From positions 3,144,501 to 3,208,500 of the forward strand of contig CP048469.1 of NCBI GenBank assembly GCA_025559845.1: a stretch of DNA of 64,000 nt, given 5' to 3'. Made by a program: the position numbers and the translations under genes. Positions 52,580 through 60,757 of the stretch are shown here, in pieces. Within the stretch, counting starts at the first letter, position 1. Every line of letters begins with the position of its first letter. The notes beneath the pieces were generated by a model. That model searched no databases, was not told where the DNA came from, and saw only the letters and a list, made by a program, of their open reading frames with translations. The stretch comes from Agrobacterium tumefaciens (GTDB taxonomy: Bacteria > Pseudomonadota > Alphaproteobacteria > Rhizobiales > Rhizobiaceae).

Positions 52580-52609
52580 AAGCGGCAGTGCTTTTGGGCA
52601 CCGCCGCTT
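52580..52609 (-). terminator. Hairpin between phnD and phnE1
   Basis: AAGCGGCAGTGC (52580-52591) pairs with GCACCGCCGCTT (52598-52609) over a 6-nt loop: 12 pairs, one of which is a mismatch or wobble depending on strand. On the minus strand TTTG follows. It stands 20 nt after the phnD stop, in the gap before the permease genes. Confidence 0.65.
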
Positions 52610-52629
52610 CCGAAATGGTGTCGTGATAA

Positions 52630-53535
52630 TCAGCCGCCGATAACGGACTTACGAGCGTCGATGATCGTCTGGTAGAAGGACGGATCGACCTTTACGTAGC
52701 CGGTGTTCTGACCCTGGCTGAAGCCCTGGAAGCAGGCGAGATCCTTCTTCGGAAGTTCCATGAAGAAGTCTTCAACCTTCTGCTTCATGGCATCGCCCAG
52801 CTTGTTGGTAACCATTAGCGGGCCGTTCGGGATCAGCGGCGACTTCCAGACTTCAACGATATCGTCGATGTCAAGGTTGCCCTTGGCGACCATCTGGTGA
52901 AGGTTGCCGGCAGAATAGCCCTCTTCCCACTTGCCAACGCCCGAACCGAAGGTGGTGCCGACATCGAACTTCTTGTCGAGAACGGCGAGAACGAGGTTCT
53001 CGTGGCCGCCACCGAAACCGGTTTCGGAGAAGTATTCCTTGATCGATCCGCCGATTTCCTTCGGCAGCGCGACGTTAGGAACGAGGTAGCCCGAGGTCGA
53101 GTCAGGATCGGCGAAGCCGAGCTTCTTACCCTTGGCATCGGCAAGCGTCTTGATACCGCTGTCCTTGCGGGCAACCATGATCGTGTAATAGCCGGTGGCA
53201 CCGTCAGAGCCAGCCGTGGTCAGGATCGGGTCAACGGCGTTGGGGTCGGTCAGAGCGATCTTGGCATAGGACGACGCGCCCATGGAAGCAATGTCGATCG
53301 TGCCGCCAAGCAGACCCTGGATAACGCCGTTGTAGTCCGGCGACGGGAAGATCTGTACTTCGGAAACGCCGGTTGCTGCCTTCAGGCCATCGGCAACGCA
53401 CTTCGTGTTGCGGATCTGGTCGGCTTCGTTTTCGGAACCGTCGAGACCGATGCGCAGAACCTTGACGTCCTGAGCCATTGCGGAGCCGGCCAGAACGCAA
53501 ACTGCGACCGCCGAAAGAAGGGCTTTCTTCAACAT
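52630..53535 (-). CDS. phnD: Phosphonate ABC transporter substrate-binding protein PhnD
   Basis: The periplasmic phosphonate-binding protein has 301 residues from ATG 53535, which has a strong GAGGAG site. The signal peptide is KKALLSAVAVCVLAGSAMAQ, cleaved after AMA. The mature part shows LRIGLDGSENEADQIRNTKCVADGLKAATG, SPDYNGVIQGLLGGTIDIASMGASSYAK (the ligand loop of phosphonate and phosphate binding proteins), and FGGGHENLVLAVLDKKFDVGTTF. The frame above 53535 is not coding. Confidence 0.94.
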   Translation of the reverse strand: MLKKALLSAVAVCVLAGSAMAQDVKVLRIGLDGSENEADQIRNTKCVADGLKAATGVSEVQIFPSPDYNGVIQGLLGGTIDIASMGASSYAKIALTDPNAVDPILTTAGSDGATGYYTIMVARKDSGIKTLADAKGKKLGFADPDSTSGYLVPNVALPKEIGGSIKEYFSETGFGGGHENLVLAVLDKKFDVGTTFGSGVGKWEEGYSAGNLHQMVAKGNLDIDDIVEVWKSPLIPNGPLMVTNKLGDAMKQKVEDFFMELPKKDLACFQGFSQGQNTGYVKVDPSFYQTIIDARKSVIGG

Positions 53536-53620
53536 GGTTTTCTCCTCATGTCCGGCGAACCGGGGTTTGTTTATTGTGAAAGTGGCCCCTTTACGCGGGC
53601 GCAAACGATCCTCAGCAGTC

Positions 53621-54481
53621 TTAAATCCCGGCCATAGCCAGCGGTTCAGGACCGGCAGATTGTTGCGACGCGCGGGCTGGAAGCTGCGCGCCGGGAATGT
53701 TGATGCTTGTCGACGTCATGCTCTCATCGATGCCGGCACCTTGCGAGTCCGTGCCGTAGATCGCCTTGACTGCAGTGGCTGTCAGCTCTGACGGTGTGCC
53801 GTCGAAAACGACGCGTCCACCCGACATGCCGATGATGCGTTCGCAGTAATTGCGCGCCGTATCCAATGTGTGCAGGTTGGTGATGACGGTAATGCCTTCG
53901 CGTTCGTTGATGTCGCGCAGCGCGTCCATCACGATCTTGGCATTCAAGGGATCAAGAGACGCGATCGGCTCGTCGGCGAGAACCATCTTCGGCGACTGCA
54001 TAAGGGCGCGGGCGATTGCCACACGCTGCTGCTGACCACCGGAGAGGGTGCCGGCGGCCTGCATGGCGACATGCTCGATCCCGAGGCGCTCGAGGGCCGC
54101 GATCGCCATCAGGCGCTCGTCGTGCGTGAAGATGTTCAAGAGGCTGAGTGCCGTCGAACGATGGTTGAGACGACCGAGCATCACATTGGTGAGAACGTCG
54201 AGACGCGGTACCAGATTGAACTGCTGGAAGATCATGGCGCAATCGCGCTGCCAGTTGCGCAGGGCAGCACCTTTCAGCGCAGACACTTCCAGATCGTTGA
54301 AATGGATCGAGCCTGCGGAAGGATCGACAAGCCGATTGATCATGCGCAGAAGGGTTGATTTGCCAGCGCCCGAACGTCCGATCACGCCGACCATCTGGCC
54401 CTGCGGGATATCGATATTCACGGCATCGACGGCAGTGTGGTTGCCGAAACGGCGCGTGACTTGCTTCAGGTGAAAGCTCAT
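53621..54481 (-). CDS. phnC: Phosphonate ABC transporter ATP-binding protein PhnC
   Basis: The 286-residue ATPase has Walker [13 protein letters not shown] (about 34-45), the Q-loop [19 protein letters not shown], the signature [15 protein letters not shown], Walker [14 protein letters not shown] and [18 protein letters not shown]. These are the PhnC features. It has an extra C-terminal tail of about 45 residues (ending EPLAMAGI) that is poorly conserved in composition. ATG 54481 is chosen over an upstream TTG. First gene of phnCDE1E2-DUF1045-phnMN, behind a probable Pho box. Confidence 0.94.
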   Translation of the reverse strand: MSFHLKQVTRRFGNHTAVDAVNIDIPQGQMVGVIGRSGAGKSTLLRMINRLVDPSAGSIHFNDLEVSALKGAALRNWQRDCAMIFQQFNLVPRLDVLTNVMLGRLNHRSTALSLLNIFTHDERLMAIAALERLGIEHVAMQAAGTLSGGQQQRVAIARALMQSPKMVLADEPIASLDPLNAKIVMDALRDINEREGITVITNLHTLDTARNYCERIIGMSGGRVVFDGTPSELTATAVKAIYGTDSQGAGIDESMTSTSINIPGAQLPARASQQSAGPEPLAMAGI

Positions 54482-54528
54482 TTCCCCGTCCAATCTTTTT
54501 TTGACGGGGATCGACCTAACAGCACTCC

Positions 54529-54557
54529 GTGAAGTCCGAATGTCAGTTTAATGAAGA
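54529..54557 (-). promoter_or_regulatory. Probable Pho box before phnC
   Basis: On the minus strand three 7-mers are spaced by 4 bp: TCTTCAT (complement of 54551-54557), TAAA, CTGACAT (54540-54546), TCGG, ACTTCAC (54529-54535). The middle one differs from the PhoB consensus CTGTCAT at one base, and the 11-bp period is right. The outer ones are poorer matches. It lies about 50-75 bp upstream of the phnC start, in the gap after the hexapeptide transferase gene. Confidence 0.5.
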
Positions 54558-54562
54558 AAATA

Positions 54563-55201
54563 TTACACGGAAGGCCGAGATACCTGGCCGCTATACTTCG
54601 AAACGAATGCTTCGGCACCCATTGCGCGGAAATCATCGAGTGCCGACCGGAGGGTAGCATGGTCCCAGTCCCACCACGCCAGACGGTCCATGCGGGCGCC
54701 GAGTTCGGCCGTGAAACGTTCGCGGATCAGCTTTGCCGGCACGCCGCCAACGATCGTATAGGGGGCAACATCTTTCGATACCACAGCACCGGCACCGATG
54801 ACCGCACCGTTTCCAACCGTGACGCCTGGCAGGATTGTGACGCCGTGGCCGATCCATACATCGTGTCCGATCCACACCCGTCGTGCGCGCCTGGCATCGA
54901 AGAAGTCGTGCTCGTTTTCCGCGTCATCCCAGTAATTGGCGGCGCGATAGGTAAAATGGTGCAATGTTGCCCGTTCTACCGGGTGATTGGTGGCGTTGAT
55001 GCGCACTGACGCCGCGATGTTGACGAACTTGCCGATTGTCGCGCACCACACCGAACCGTCCTGCATGATGTAGGAATAGTCACCCATCTCCACCTCTTCG
55101 AGCCGGCACCGTTCCGAAATTTCGGTGTAGCGGCCAATGGTCGAATTGGTAACGCGGGCTGTTTCGTGGATAGCGGGTTCGAGGCCAACCTTGACACTCA
55201 T
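54563..55201 (-). CDS. Phosphonate-operon hexapeptide-repeat transferase (TIGR03308-like)
   Basis: The 212-residue protein is a left-handed beta-helix transferase: imperfect hexapeptides run from about residue 12 ([18 protein letters not shown]) and again at about 110-150 ([36 protein letters not shown]). A His in ATNHPVER may be catalytic, as in xenobiotic and serine acetyltransferases. This transferase type recurs in phn operons and probably acetylates aminoalkylphosphonates, as PhnO does; that is inference. Overlaps phnL by 4 bp. Last gene of the phnG-to-phnL unit. Confidence 0.87.
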   Translation of the reverse strand: MSVKVGLEPAIHETARVTNSTIGRYTEISERCRLEEVEMGDYSYIMQDGSVWCATIGKFVNIAASVRINATNHPVERATLHHFTYRAANYWDDAENEHDFFDARRARRVWIGHDVWIGHGVTILPGVTVGNGAVIGAGAVVSKDVAPYTIVGGVPAKLIRERFTAELGARMDRLAWWDWDHATLRSALDDFRAMGAEAFVSKYSGQVSRPSV

Positions 55202-55905
55202 GCTGCAGCCTTTCGAGGGGAGAATTGTGAGACGTCGATAATGCGGTCGGCGACGGCCTCACGCACTTCCTCATCGTGAAAAATGCCGAGCAGGGCGGTG
55301 CCCTTGCTTTTCTTGTCGAGGATCATGTTCACGACGACCTGGCGGTTGGCGCCATCAAGAGAAGCCGTTGGTTCGTCCAACAACAAAATTGCGTGATCGG
55401 TGATGAAGCCACGGGCGATATTGACGCGCTGTTGTTCGCCACCGGAGAAGGTTGCCGGTGGCAGCGTCCACAATTCGCGCGGCAGATTGAGCTTGGCCAG
55501 GAGTTCACCGGCCCGCTCGCGTGCTTCCGTAGCGTCGACCTTGCGGGCAAGAAGCGGTTCGGCCACGACATCGACGGCCGAAACACGCGGCACGGTACGA
55601 AGGAACTGGCTGACGTAACCGATGGTCCGATGACGGATGTCGAGGATTGTTCGTGGTGCGGCACTGCCAAGGTCGACCACCTGACCTTCGTGGCGGATCA
55701 GGATCTGACCGCCGTCGATGGCGTAGTTGCCGTAGAGCATCTTGAGGATCGAGCTTTTGCCGATGCCGGACGGACCACCCAGAACGACGCACTCTCCACT
55801 GCACACGGAGAAATTGACGTCACGCACCACCGGCAGTTCAAGGCCGTCGCGCAGATGCATGGTGAAGCTCTTGAAGACTTCGGAAACGACGAGAGGCGTT
55901 GGCAT
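55198..55905 (-). CDS. phnL: C-P lyase system protein PhnL (ABC-type ATPase)
   Basis: PhnL works with PhnG, H and I in attaching the phosphonate to ribose triphosphate. The 235-residue ABC-type protein has Walker [14 protein letters not shown] (about 39-51), signature [14 protein letters not shown] and Walker [13 protein letters not shown]. It is not a transporter ATPase, as no permease is coupled to it. It begins 28 bp after phnK and overlaps the transferase gene. Confidence 0.95.
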   Translation of the reverse strand: MPTPLVVSEVFKSFTMHLRDGLELPVVRDVNFSVCSGECVVLGGPSGIGKSSILKMLYGNYAIDGGQILIRHEGQVVDLGSAAPRTILDIRHRTIGYVSQFLRTVPRVSAVDVVAEPLLARKVDATEARERAGELLAKLNLPRELWTLPPATFSGGEQQRVNIARGFITDHAILLLDEPTASLDGANRQVVVNMILDKKSKGTALLGIFHDEEVREAVADRIIDVSQFSPRKAAA

Positions 55906-55933
55906 GTTGATATCTTTCGCTTTTGCGCGGCGC

Positions 55934-56710
55934 TTAGACCTGAAGGATCGAGGAAACGAGAAGCTGGGTATAGGGCTCGCGCGGATCGTCCAGAACCCGG
56001 TCGGTCAGGCCATGTTCGATGACGTTGCCGCCCTTCATCACCATCATCCGGTGGGAAAGAAGCCTTGCTACGGCGAGGTCGTGTGTCACGACGACGACCG
56101 CGAGGCCCAGATCGGTGACGAGATTACGGACGAGGTCAAGCAGGCGGGCCTGAACGGACACATCGAGACCACCCGTTGGTTCGTCCATGAAAACAAGGCG
56201 AGGGGACGTGACGAGATTGCGGGCGATCTGCAGACGTTGCCGCATGCCACCGGAAAAGGCTCGCGGCTGGTCGTCGATACGGTCGGTACCGATCTCAACC
56301 CGCTCCAGCCAGTCGCTGGCGGAATTGCGGATGTTGCCGTAGTGCCGGTTGCCGACAGCCATCAGCCGTTCGCCGACATTGGCGCCGGCCGAGACCGTCA
56401 TGCGCAACCCGTCAGCCGGGTTCTGGTGCACAAAGCCCCAGTCGGTGCGCATCAGCAGGCGACGCTCAGCCTCACTCATCCGGTAGAGATCACGTACCGA
56501 GCCATCGCGCAGACGGTATTCGACACTGCCGGCTGTCGGCATCAGCCGTGTTGAGATGCAGTTGAGCAGGGTGGTCTTTCCGGACCCGGATTCGCCGACA
56601 ATCGCGAGAACTTCGCCGGCGTACAGTTCAAAGGAGACGTTGCGGCAACCGGCACGGTCGCCGTAATATTTCGAAACGTCCTGAACTTTGAGAAGGGGTG
56701 CGTCACTCAT
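55934..56710 (-). CDS. phnK: C-P lyase system protein PhnK (ABC-type ATPase)
   Basis: PhnK docks on the PhnGHIJ core complex and is needed for C-P lyase function in vivo. The 258-residue product has Walker A GESGSGKTTLLN (about 36-47), the PhnK-specific SEAERRLLMRTDWGFVHQNPADGLR, signature FSGGMRQRLQIARNL and Walker B LVFMDEPTGGLDVS. ATG 56710 overlaps phnJ by 4 bp; the longer open frame into phnJ is discarded. Confidence 0.95.
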   Translation of the reverse strand: MSDAPLLKVQDVSKYYGDRAGCRNVSFELYAGEVLAIVGESGSGKTTLLNCISTRLMPTAGSVEYRLRDGSVRDLYRMSEAERRLLMRTDWGFVHQNPADGLRMTVSAGANVGERLMAVGNRHYGNIRNSASDWLERVEIGTDRIDDQPRAFSGGMRQRLQIARNLVTSPRLVFMDEPTGGLDVSVQARLLDLVRNLVTDLGLAVVVVTHDLAVARLLSHRMMVMKGGNVIEHGLTDRVLDDPREPYTQLLVSSILQV

Positions 56711-57609
56711 TCGGCTGCCTCTTTCACGTCTGCCAGCATCAGGCCCTTGTGGCCGTGGCAGCGCCGGTCTTCGCAATGGTCGGTGTCGGAGCAGACGAAC
56801 ATTCGCCCGCCCTTGTCGTCGAGAACCACCTCGTCCAGATAAACATTTTCGGCGCCGCAAAGCGCGCAGGGCTCGTCAAAGCTCTGGATCTCGAAGGGGT
56901 GATCCTCGAAGTCGAGACTGACGACCTCTGTGTAGGGCGGAACGGCGTAAATGCGCTTTTCACGTCCGGCTCCAAACAACTGCAGCGCTTCCGACATGTG
57001 CATTTTCGGGTTGTCGAACTTCGGGGTCGGCGAAGGGTCCATGACGTAGCGACCCGCCACTTTTACCGGATAGGCGTAAGTCTTGGAGATACGGCCGTTA
57101 TGGGCAATATCCTCGTAGAGCCTGACATGCATCAGGCCATATTCCTCCAAAGCATGCATGACCCGCGTTTCGGTCTCGCGTGGCTCAAGAAAGCGCAGGG
57201 GCTCGGGGATCGGCACCTGATACACCAGAACCTGCCCCTCGCGCAGTGTCTCCTCGGGGATACGGTGGCGCGTCTGGATAATGCTTGCATCACCGGTGCG
57301 GGTGGTGACCGCGACATTTGCGACCTTCTGGAAGAAGGCTCGGATCGATACGGCATTCGTGGTGTCGTCCGCCCCCTGGTCGATGACCTTCAGAACATCG
57401 TCAGGGCCGATGATCGAGGCGGTGACCTGAACGCCTCCTGTTCCCCAGCCGTAGGGCATGGGCATTTCCCGTGATGCGAAAGGCACCTGATAACCGGGAA
57501 TGGCGATGGCTTTGAGGATCGCCCGGCGGATCATGCGCTTCGTCTGTTCGTCCAGATAAGCGAAGTTGTAGGTCGCCAAGTCGTCTTCGAATGAAACTTC
57601 TTTAAGCAT
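56707..57609 (-). CDS. phnJ: Alpha-D-ribose 1-methylphosphonate 5-phosphate C-P lyase PhnJ
   Basis: PhnJ is the radical SAM enzyme that breaks the carbon-phosphorus bond, releasing the alkane. The 300-residue product has FAYLDEQTKRMIRRAILKA near the start, GWGTGGVQVTAS, and the C-terminal cysteine cluster CALCGAENVYLDEVV...FVCSDTDHCEDRRC (about 240-283), which includes the iron-sulfur ligands and the thiyl-radical Cys known from E. coli PhnJ. ATG 57609 is preceded by AAGG. A 134-bp gap separates it from phnI, unusually large for this operon, and that gap carries an ORF on the other strand. Confidence 0.97.
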   Translation of the reverse strand: MLKEVSFEDDLATYNFAYLDEQTKRMIRRAILKAIAIPGYQVPFASREMPMPYGWGTGGVQVTASIIGPDDVLKVIDQGADDTTNAVSIRAFFQKVANVAVTTRTGDASIIQTRHRIPEETLREGQVLVYQVPIPEPLRFLEPRETETRVMHALEEYGLMHVRLYEDIAHNGRISKTYAYPVKVAGRYVMDPSPTPKFDNPKMHMSEALQLFGAGREKRIYAVPPYTEVVSLDFEDHPFEIQSFDEPCALCGAENVYLDEVVLDDKGGRMFVCSDTDHCEDRRCHGHKGLMLADVKEAAE

Positions 57610-57646
57610 TGCGCGTTAACCTTGCGAAAAAAGGAGTACAAAGCTC

Positions 57647-57742
57647 ATGGAGATGGGAATTCTTGCCGCAGTCTTCTTTGCTGTATTCGCAGCATCGAGT
57701 GTCTTTTGCGCCTATTGGTTCGGCGAAGAACGCAGCCGCTGA
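57647..57742 (+). CDS. Candidate 31-residue single-pass membrane peptide, antisense within the phn operon
   Basis: The ORF ATG 57647 to TGA 57740-57742 has a strong AAGGAG site ten bases upstream (57631-57636). The peptide is MEMGILAAVFFAVFAASSVF at the N side, then CAYWFGEERSR: about 20 hydrophobic residues and a short charged tail, like known small membrane proteins. It lies on the plus strand, exactly filling the gap between phnJ (starts 57609, leftward) and phnI (ends 57744). It has not been recognised as a family. Chance is possible, but ribosome site, hydrophobicity and fit to the gap together are notable. Confidence 0.45.
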   Translation: MEMGILAAVFFAVFAASSVFCAYWFGEERSR

Positions 57743-57743
57743 T

Positions 57744-58853
57744 TTATTCGGCTGCATCGCTCATCCATTCTGCCTCTGAGGCGTTCATTGCGTCGAAATC
57801 GGCGCGCATTTTCCTGACGAGAACAAGTTCAGCCTGGAAATCCACGTAGTGTGGCAGTTTCAGGTGTTCCACGAAGCCCGTCGCTTGGACGTTGTCGGCA
57901 TGGGAAATCACGAACTCTTCGTCTTGCGCGGGCGCGACAACGTCCTCCCCGAATTCGCTTGCTCTCAGGGCGCGGTCCACAAGTGACATCGCCATTGCCT
58001 TGCGTTCGCTTTGCCCGAAAACCAGGCCGTAACCGCGTGTGAACTGGGGTGGTGCCTTGGCCGAGCCTTTGAACTGGTTGACCATCTGGCATTCAGTCAC
58101 CTGAATGTCGCCGATGGAAACGGCAAATCCGAGCTCTGGAACTTCAAGCTCAATTTCGACGGAGCCAATGCGGATTTCTCCGACAAAGGGATGGTTGCGC
58201 CCGTAACCGCGCTGGGTCGAATAGGCGAGAGCGAGCAGAAAGCCTTCATCGCCCCGTGCCAGGGATTGTAGTCTCAGGTCACGCGGCATTGGAAATTCCA
58301 TCGGCTCGCGTGTCAGGTCGCCCGGGATATGGTCTTCGGGCATATCGCCATCGGTTTCGATCAATCCCTCGCCTGCAAGAATATCGGAAACGCGCATCAC
58401 ATGCTCCGCGTTGCCTTCTCGCACATTGGCGGGTTCCACCGTCTCGTCTTCCAGCAGGGATGGATCGAGCAGGCGATGGGTATAGTCGAATGTCGGTCCC
58501 AGCAATTGGCCGCCGGGCAGATCCTTGTAAGTTGCCGAAACCCGCCGTTGAACCGCCATATCGGCAGTGTCGATCGGAACGGAATAGCCGAAACGCGGTA
58601 ACGTCGTGCGATAGGCGCGTAACAGGAAAATCGCTTCGATCATGTCGCCACGTGCCTGCTTGACGGCAAGGCCGGCGAGTTCGGGATCGTAAAGCGAGGC
58701 CTCAGCCATGACGCGGTCGACGGCGAGCGCAAGCTGCGAGACAATCTGATCGACTGTCATGGCAGGCAGGTTGCGGTCACCGCGCCGTTTGTCGGCGAGC
58801 AGTCTGTGGGCATTTGCAATGGCGGCTTCCCCGCCTTTGACGGCAACATACAT
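57744..58853 (-). CDS. phnI: C-P lyase core subunit PhnI
   Basis: PhnI is the nucleosidase that, with PhnG, H and L, exchanges adenine of ATP for methylphosphonate. The 369-residue product starts MYVAVKGGEAAIANAH, the hallmark of the family. It has EASLYDPELAGLAVKQARGDMIEAIFLLRAYRTTLPRFG, MAVQRRVSATYKDLPGGQ, and YGLVFGQSERKAMAMSLVDRAL near the end, with EEFVISHADNVQATGFVEHLKLPHYVDFQAEL. Begins 1 bp after the phnH stop region, and ends 1 bp from the antisense small ORF. Confidence 0.97.
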   Translation of the reverse strand: MYVAVKGGEAAIANAHRLLADKRRGDRNLPAMTVDQIVSQLALAVDRVMAEASLYDPELAGLAVKQARGDMIEAIFLLRAYRTTLPRFGYSVPIDTADMAVQRRVSATYKDLPGGQLLGPTFDYTHRLLDPSLLEDETVEPANVREGNAEHVMRVSDILAGEGLIETDGDMPEDHIPGDLTREPMEFPMPRDLRLQSLARGDEGFLLALAYSTQRGYGRNHPFVGEIRIGSVEIELEVPELGFAVSIGDIQVTECQMVNQFKGSAKAPPQFTRGYGLVFGQSERKAMAMSLVDRALRASEFGEDVVAPAQDEEFVISHADNVQATGFVEHLKLPHYVDFQAELVLVRKMRADFDAMNASEAEWMSDAAE

Positions 58854-58854
58854 C

Positions 58855-59463
58855 TTACATCTCCACGGGTTCGATGCGCGTTGTGCGAGGCAGGCAGATG
58901 AAGTGATCGGCTGACGTCAGGATGATATCGACACCACGCGGGAAAATGCCGTTGTTCTCGGCCCAAAGCGTGATGAACATCTCTGGCAGGCCGGAGGGAC
59001 GGATCAGGTTTTTGTCACGGATGCCTGGGCCGGACAGCGCCAGTTCTGGGCCGTTATCGATATCCCGCAATTCGATGATGATGGTCGTTGAGCGGTCAGG
59101 ATATTCCTGACTTCCCTGAGCAAAAGCTCCTAGAGCAGGCAGGCTGCTGCCAGCTTCCACGATTGCAAAACGCGCGTCCTGTTTTTCTTCCGTCGTCGGC
59201 GCGCCGGTATGGAAACCAATCCAGCTTGGCACGACGGTCTTTCGGATCGCGTTGCTGAGCCAGATGGGAGTGTCGTGATCGCAAAGGGCCAGCAGCACGG
59301 CACCCGTTGAAGGCGCAAGCGGTGCCGGTGGGTTGGCCAGAGGATCGATCGTCTGAACCGTGCCCGGTCGCGACATGCCGTCCATCAATTTTTTGAAGAT
59401 TTTTTGCGAATCGAGAACGACATTGGTGAAGCCGCCCGTGAGTGCCTCGGCCTTTATAGCCAT
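58855..59463 (-). CDS. phnH: C-P lyase core subunit PhnH
   Basis: PhnH is a structural and possibly substrate-binding subunit of the PhnGHIJ core. The 202-residue product has GGFTNVVLDSQKIFKKLMDGMSRPGTVQ at the start, ALCDHDTPIW, LPALGAFAQGSQEYPDRSTTI and LSGPGIRDKNLIRPSGLP, with FPRGVDIILTSADHFICLPRTTRIE at the end. These are PhnH family blocks. ATG 59463 overlaps the phnG stop by one base (TGATG). Confidence 0.96.
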   Translation of the reverse strand: MAIKAEALTGGFTNVVLDSQKIFKKLMDGMSRPGTVQTIDPLANPPAPLAPSTGAVLLALCDHDTPIWLSNAIRKTVVPSWIGFHTGAPTTEEKQDARFAIVEAGSSLPALGAFAQGSQEYPDRSTTIIIELRDIDNGPELALSGPGIRDKNLIRPSGLPEMFITLWAENNGIFPRGVDIILTSADHFICLPRTTRIEPVEM

Positions 59464-59927
59464 CAGTCTTCTCCTCGAACCATGGTAAAGAAGTCGACCC
59501 GTGTGGCAGTCGTTTCCTTGATCTGCTTGTCTTTTTCGTCCGTCAGTCTTTTTTCAACGGGCGTCAGAATCTCATCCTCCACGAAGCGGCGGTTTGGGGC
59601 TTCCTGCCAAAGAGCGTCGAAGATTGCCGCATACCAGGCTCTCTTGCGGCTCGTTCCCAAAAGATGGGCGTGGCCGATGGAGCCTGATGCAAGTTTCACC
59701 GTGGCGCGTGTCACGGTGGTCTCACCAAGGTTGAATGGCGCCCCGCCACCGCCGATGCGGCCCTTGACCATAACGAGCCCGGTTTCGGGACCGCGTACGC
59801 TCTGGGCTTGCGGGTCTGTCTGCTGTCTGGTCCACGCGCTCTGGAGTTCTTGCAGTGTGGCGCGGGAAAGCAGTGCTGCCACGCGCTTGCGTTTTGCATG
59901 AGGAGGGTTTGTATCCTGCTGGTTCAT
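59463..59927 (-). CDS. phnG: C-P lyase core subunit PhnG
   Basis: PhnG is a small subunit of the C-P lyase core. The 154-residue product (ATG 59927, MNQQDTNPPHAKRKRVAALLSRA) has SVRGPETGLVMVKGRIGGGGAPFNLGETTVTRATVKL and GHAHLLGTSRKRAWYAAIFDALWQE, which are diagnostic. The preceding ATG (59930) is also possible, with GAGG just upstream. First gene of the phnGHIJKL-transferase operon, divergent from phnF, with an inverted-repeat operator 14 bp upstream. Confidence 0.95.
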   Translation of the reverse strand: MNQQDTNPPHAKRKRVAALLSRATLQELQSAWTRQQTDPQAQSVRGPETGLVMVKGRIGGGGAPFNLGETTVTRATVKLASGSIGHAHLLGTSRKRAWYAAIFDALWQEAPNRRFVEDEILTPVEKRLTDEKDKQIKETTATRVDFFTMVRGED

Positions 59928-59940
59928 CATTGACCTCAAA

Positions 59941-59958
59941 TGTCTATTGATATAGACA
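59941..59958. promoter_or_regulatory. Inverted repeat in the phnG-phnF intergenic region, likely PhnF operator
   Basis: TGTCTAT (59941-59947), 4-bp spacer, ATAGACA (59952-59958) is a 7-bp perfect inverted repeat. A related ATACAA half-site follows at 59962-59967. GntR/UTRA regulators, including PhnF, bind such TCTAT/ATAGA palindromes. Its position 14 bp upstream of phnG suits repression of phnG, and probably of phnF as well. Confidence 0.55.
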
Positions 59959-60025
59959 ACTATACAATGTAAGGTACAGTTACCGTCGAAGAATGACAAG
60001 CGTGTGACAGGGGTCTGTGGGGGCG

Positions 60026-60745
60026 ATGAAAAGAAAGAATGGCGTGGCGCTATGGCGTCAGATCGCTGACAGGATACGGCAGGAGATTTCAGCTGGTACT
60101 CATGACGCGACAGGCATGTTGCCACCTGAAATGTCGCTCTCAGAGAAATTCGGTGTCAATCGCCACACCGTCCGCAGCGCTATCGCGGCTCTTGCCAGTG
60201 AAGGCATCGTCGAACCGCTGCAAGGACGCGGAACGATGATTATCCGCAAAGGCCGGCTGAGCTTTCCGATTTCAAAACGCACGCGCTTTACCGCCGGAAT
60301 CAGCGATCAGGTCAAGGACATGGAGGCGCTGCTTTTGTCACACTCGACAGAGCAGGCAAACGAGGACCTTGCATCCCGCCTGAAGCTGAGTGTCGGAGAC
60401 TTTCTCATCCGTATGGAAATTTTGAGAAAGGCGGATCATCGGCCGGTTTCGAGATCAACAACGTGGTTTCCGGCCAGCCGGTTTTCAGGAATTGAAGAGG
60501 CTTATCGCGCCAGTGGTTCGATCACCAGTGCCTTTGCGAAACTTGGATTGTCTGACTACATCCGGGCAACAACGGTTATATCCGCAACCCACGCCGACAC
60601 CGGTGACTTGTCTGATCTCGAGTTGTCGCCGGGCGCGATCGTTCTTGTAACGCAAGCGTTGAACACGGATATGGATGGTACGCCAGTGCAATACGCTAGC
60701 AGCCGTTTTTCGGCTGACAGCGTTGAGTTCACCATCGACAACTGA
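60026..60745 (+). CDS. phnF: Phosphonate operon GntR-family regulator PhnF
   Basis: The 239-residue protein has an N-terminal GntR winged helix (about 5-75: GVALWRQIADRIRQEISAG, MSLSEKFGVNRHTVRSAIAALASEGIVEPLQGRGTMI) and a C-terminal UTRA domain (DFLIRMEILRKADHRPVSRSTTWFPA, VQYASSRFSADSVEFTIDN). These are PhnF signatures. It is divergent from phnG across about 100 bp. ATG 60026 is preferred, though GTG 60017 has a slightly better AGGGG spacing. It should repress the C-P lyase genes until a phosphonate-derived or phosphate signal relieves it. Confidence 0.92.
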   Translation: MKRKNGVALWRQIADRIRQEISAGTHDATGMLPPEMSLSEKFGVNRHTVRSAIAALASEGIVEPLQGRGTMIIRKGRLSFPISKRTRFTAGISDQVKDMEALLLSHSTEQANEDLASRLKLSVGDFLIRMEILRKADHRPVSRSTTWFPASRFSGIEEAYRASGSITSAFAKLGLSDYIRATTVISATHADTGDLSDLELSPGAIVLVTQALNTDMDGTPVQYASSRFSADSVEFTIDN

Positions 60746-60757
60746 AACAGGTTTTGC

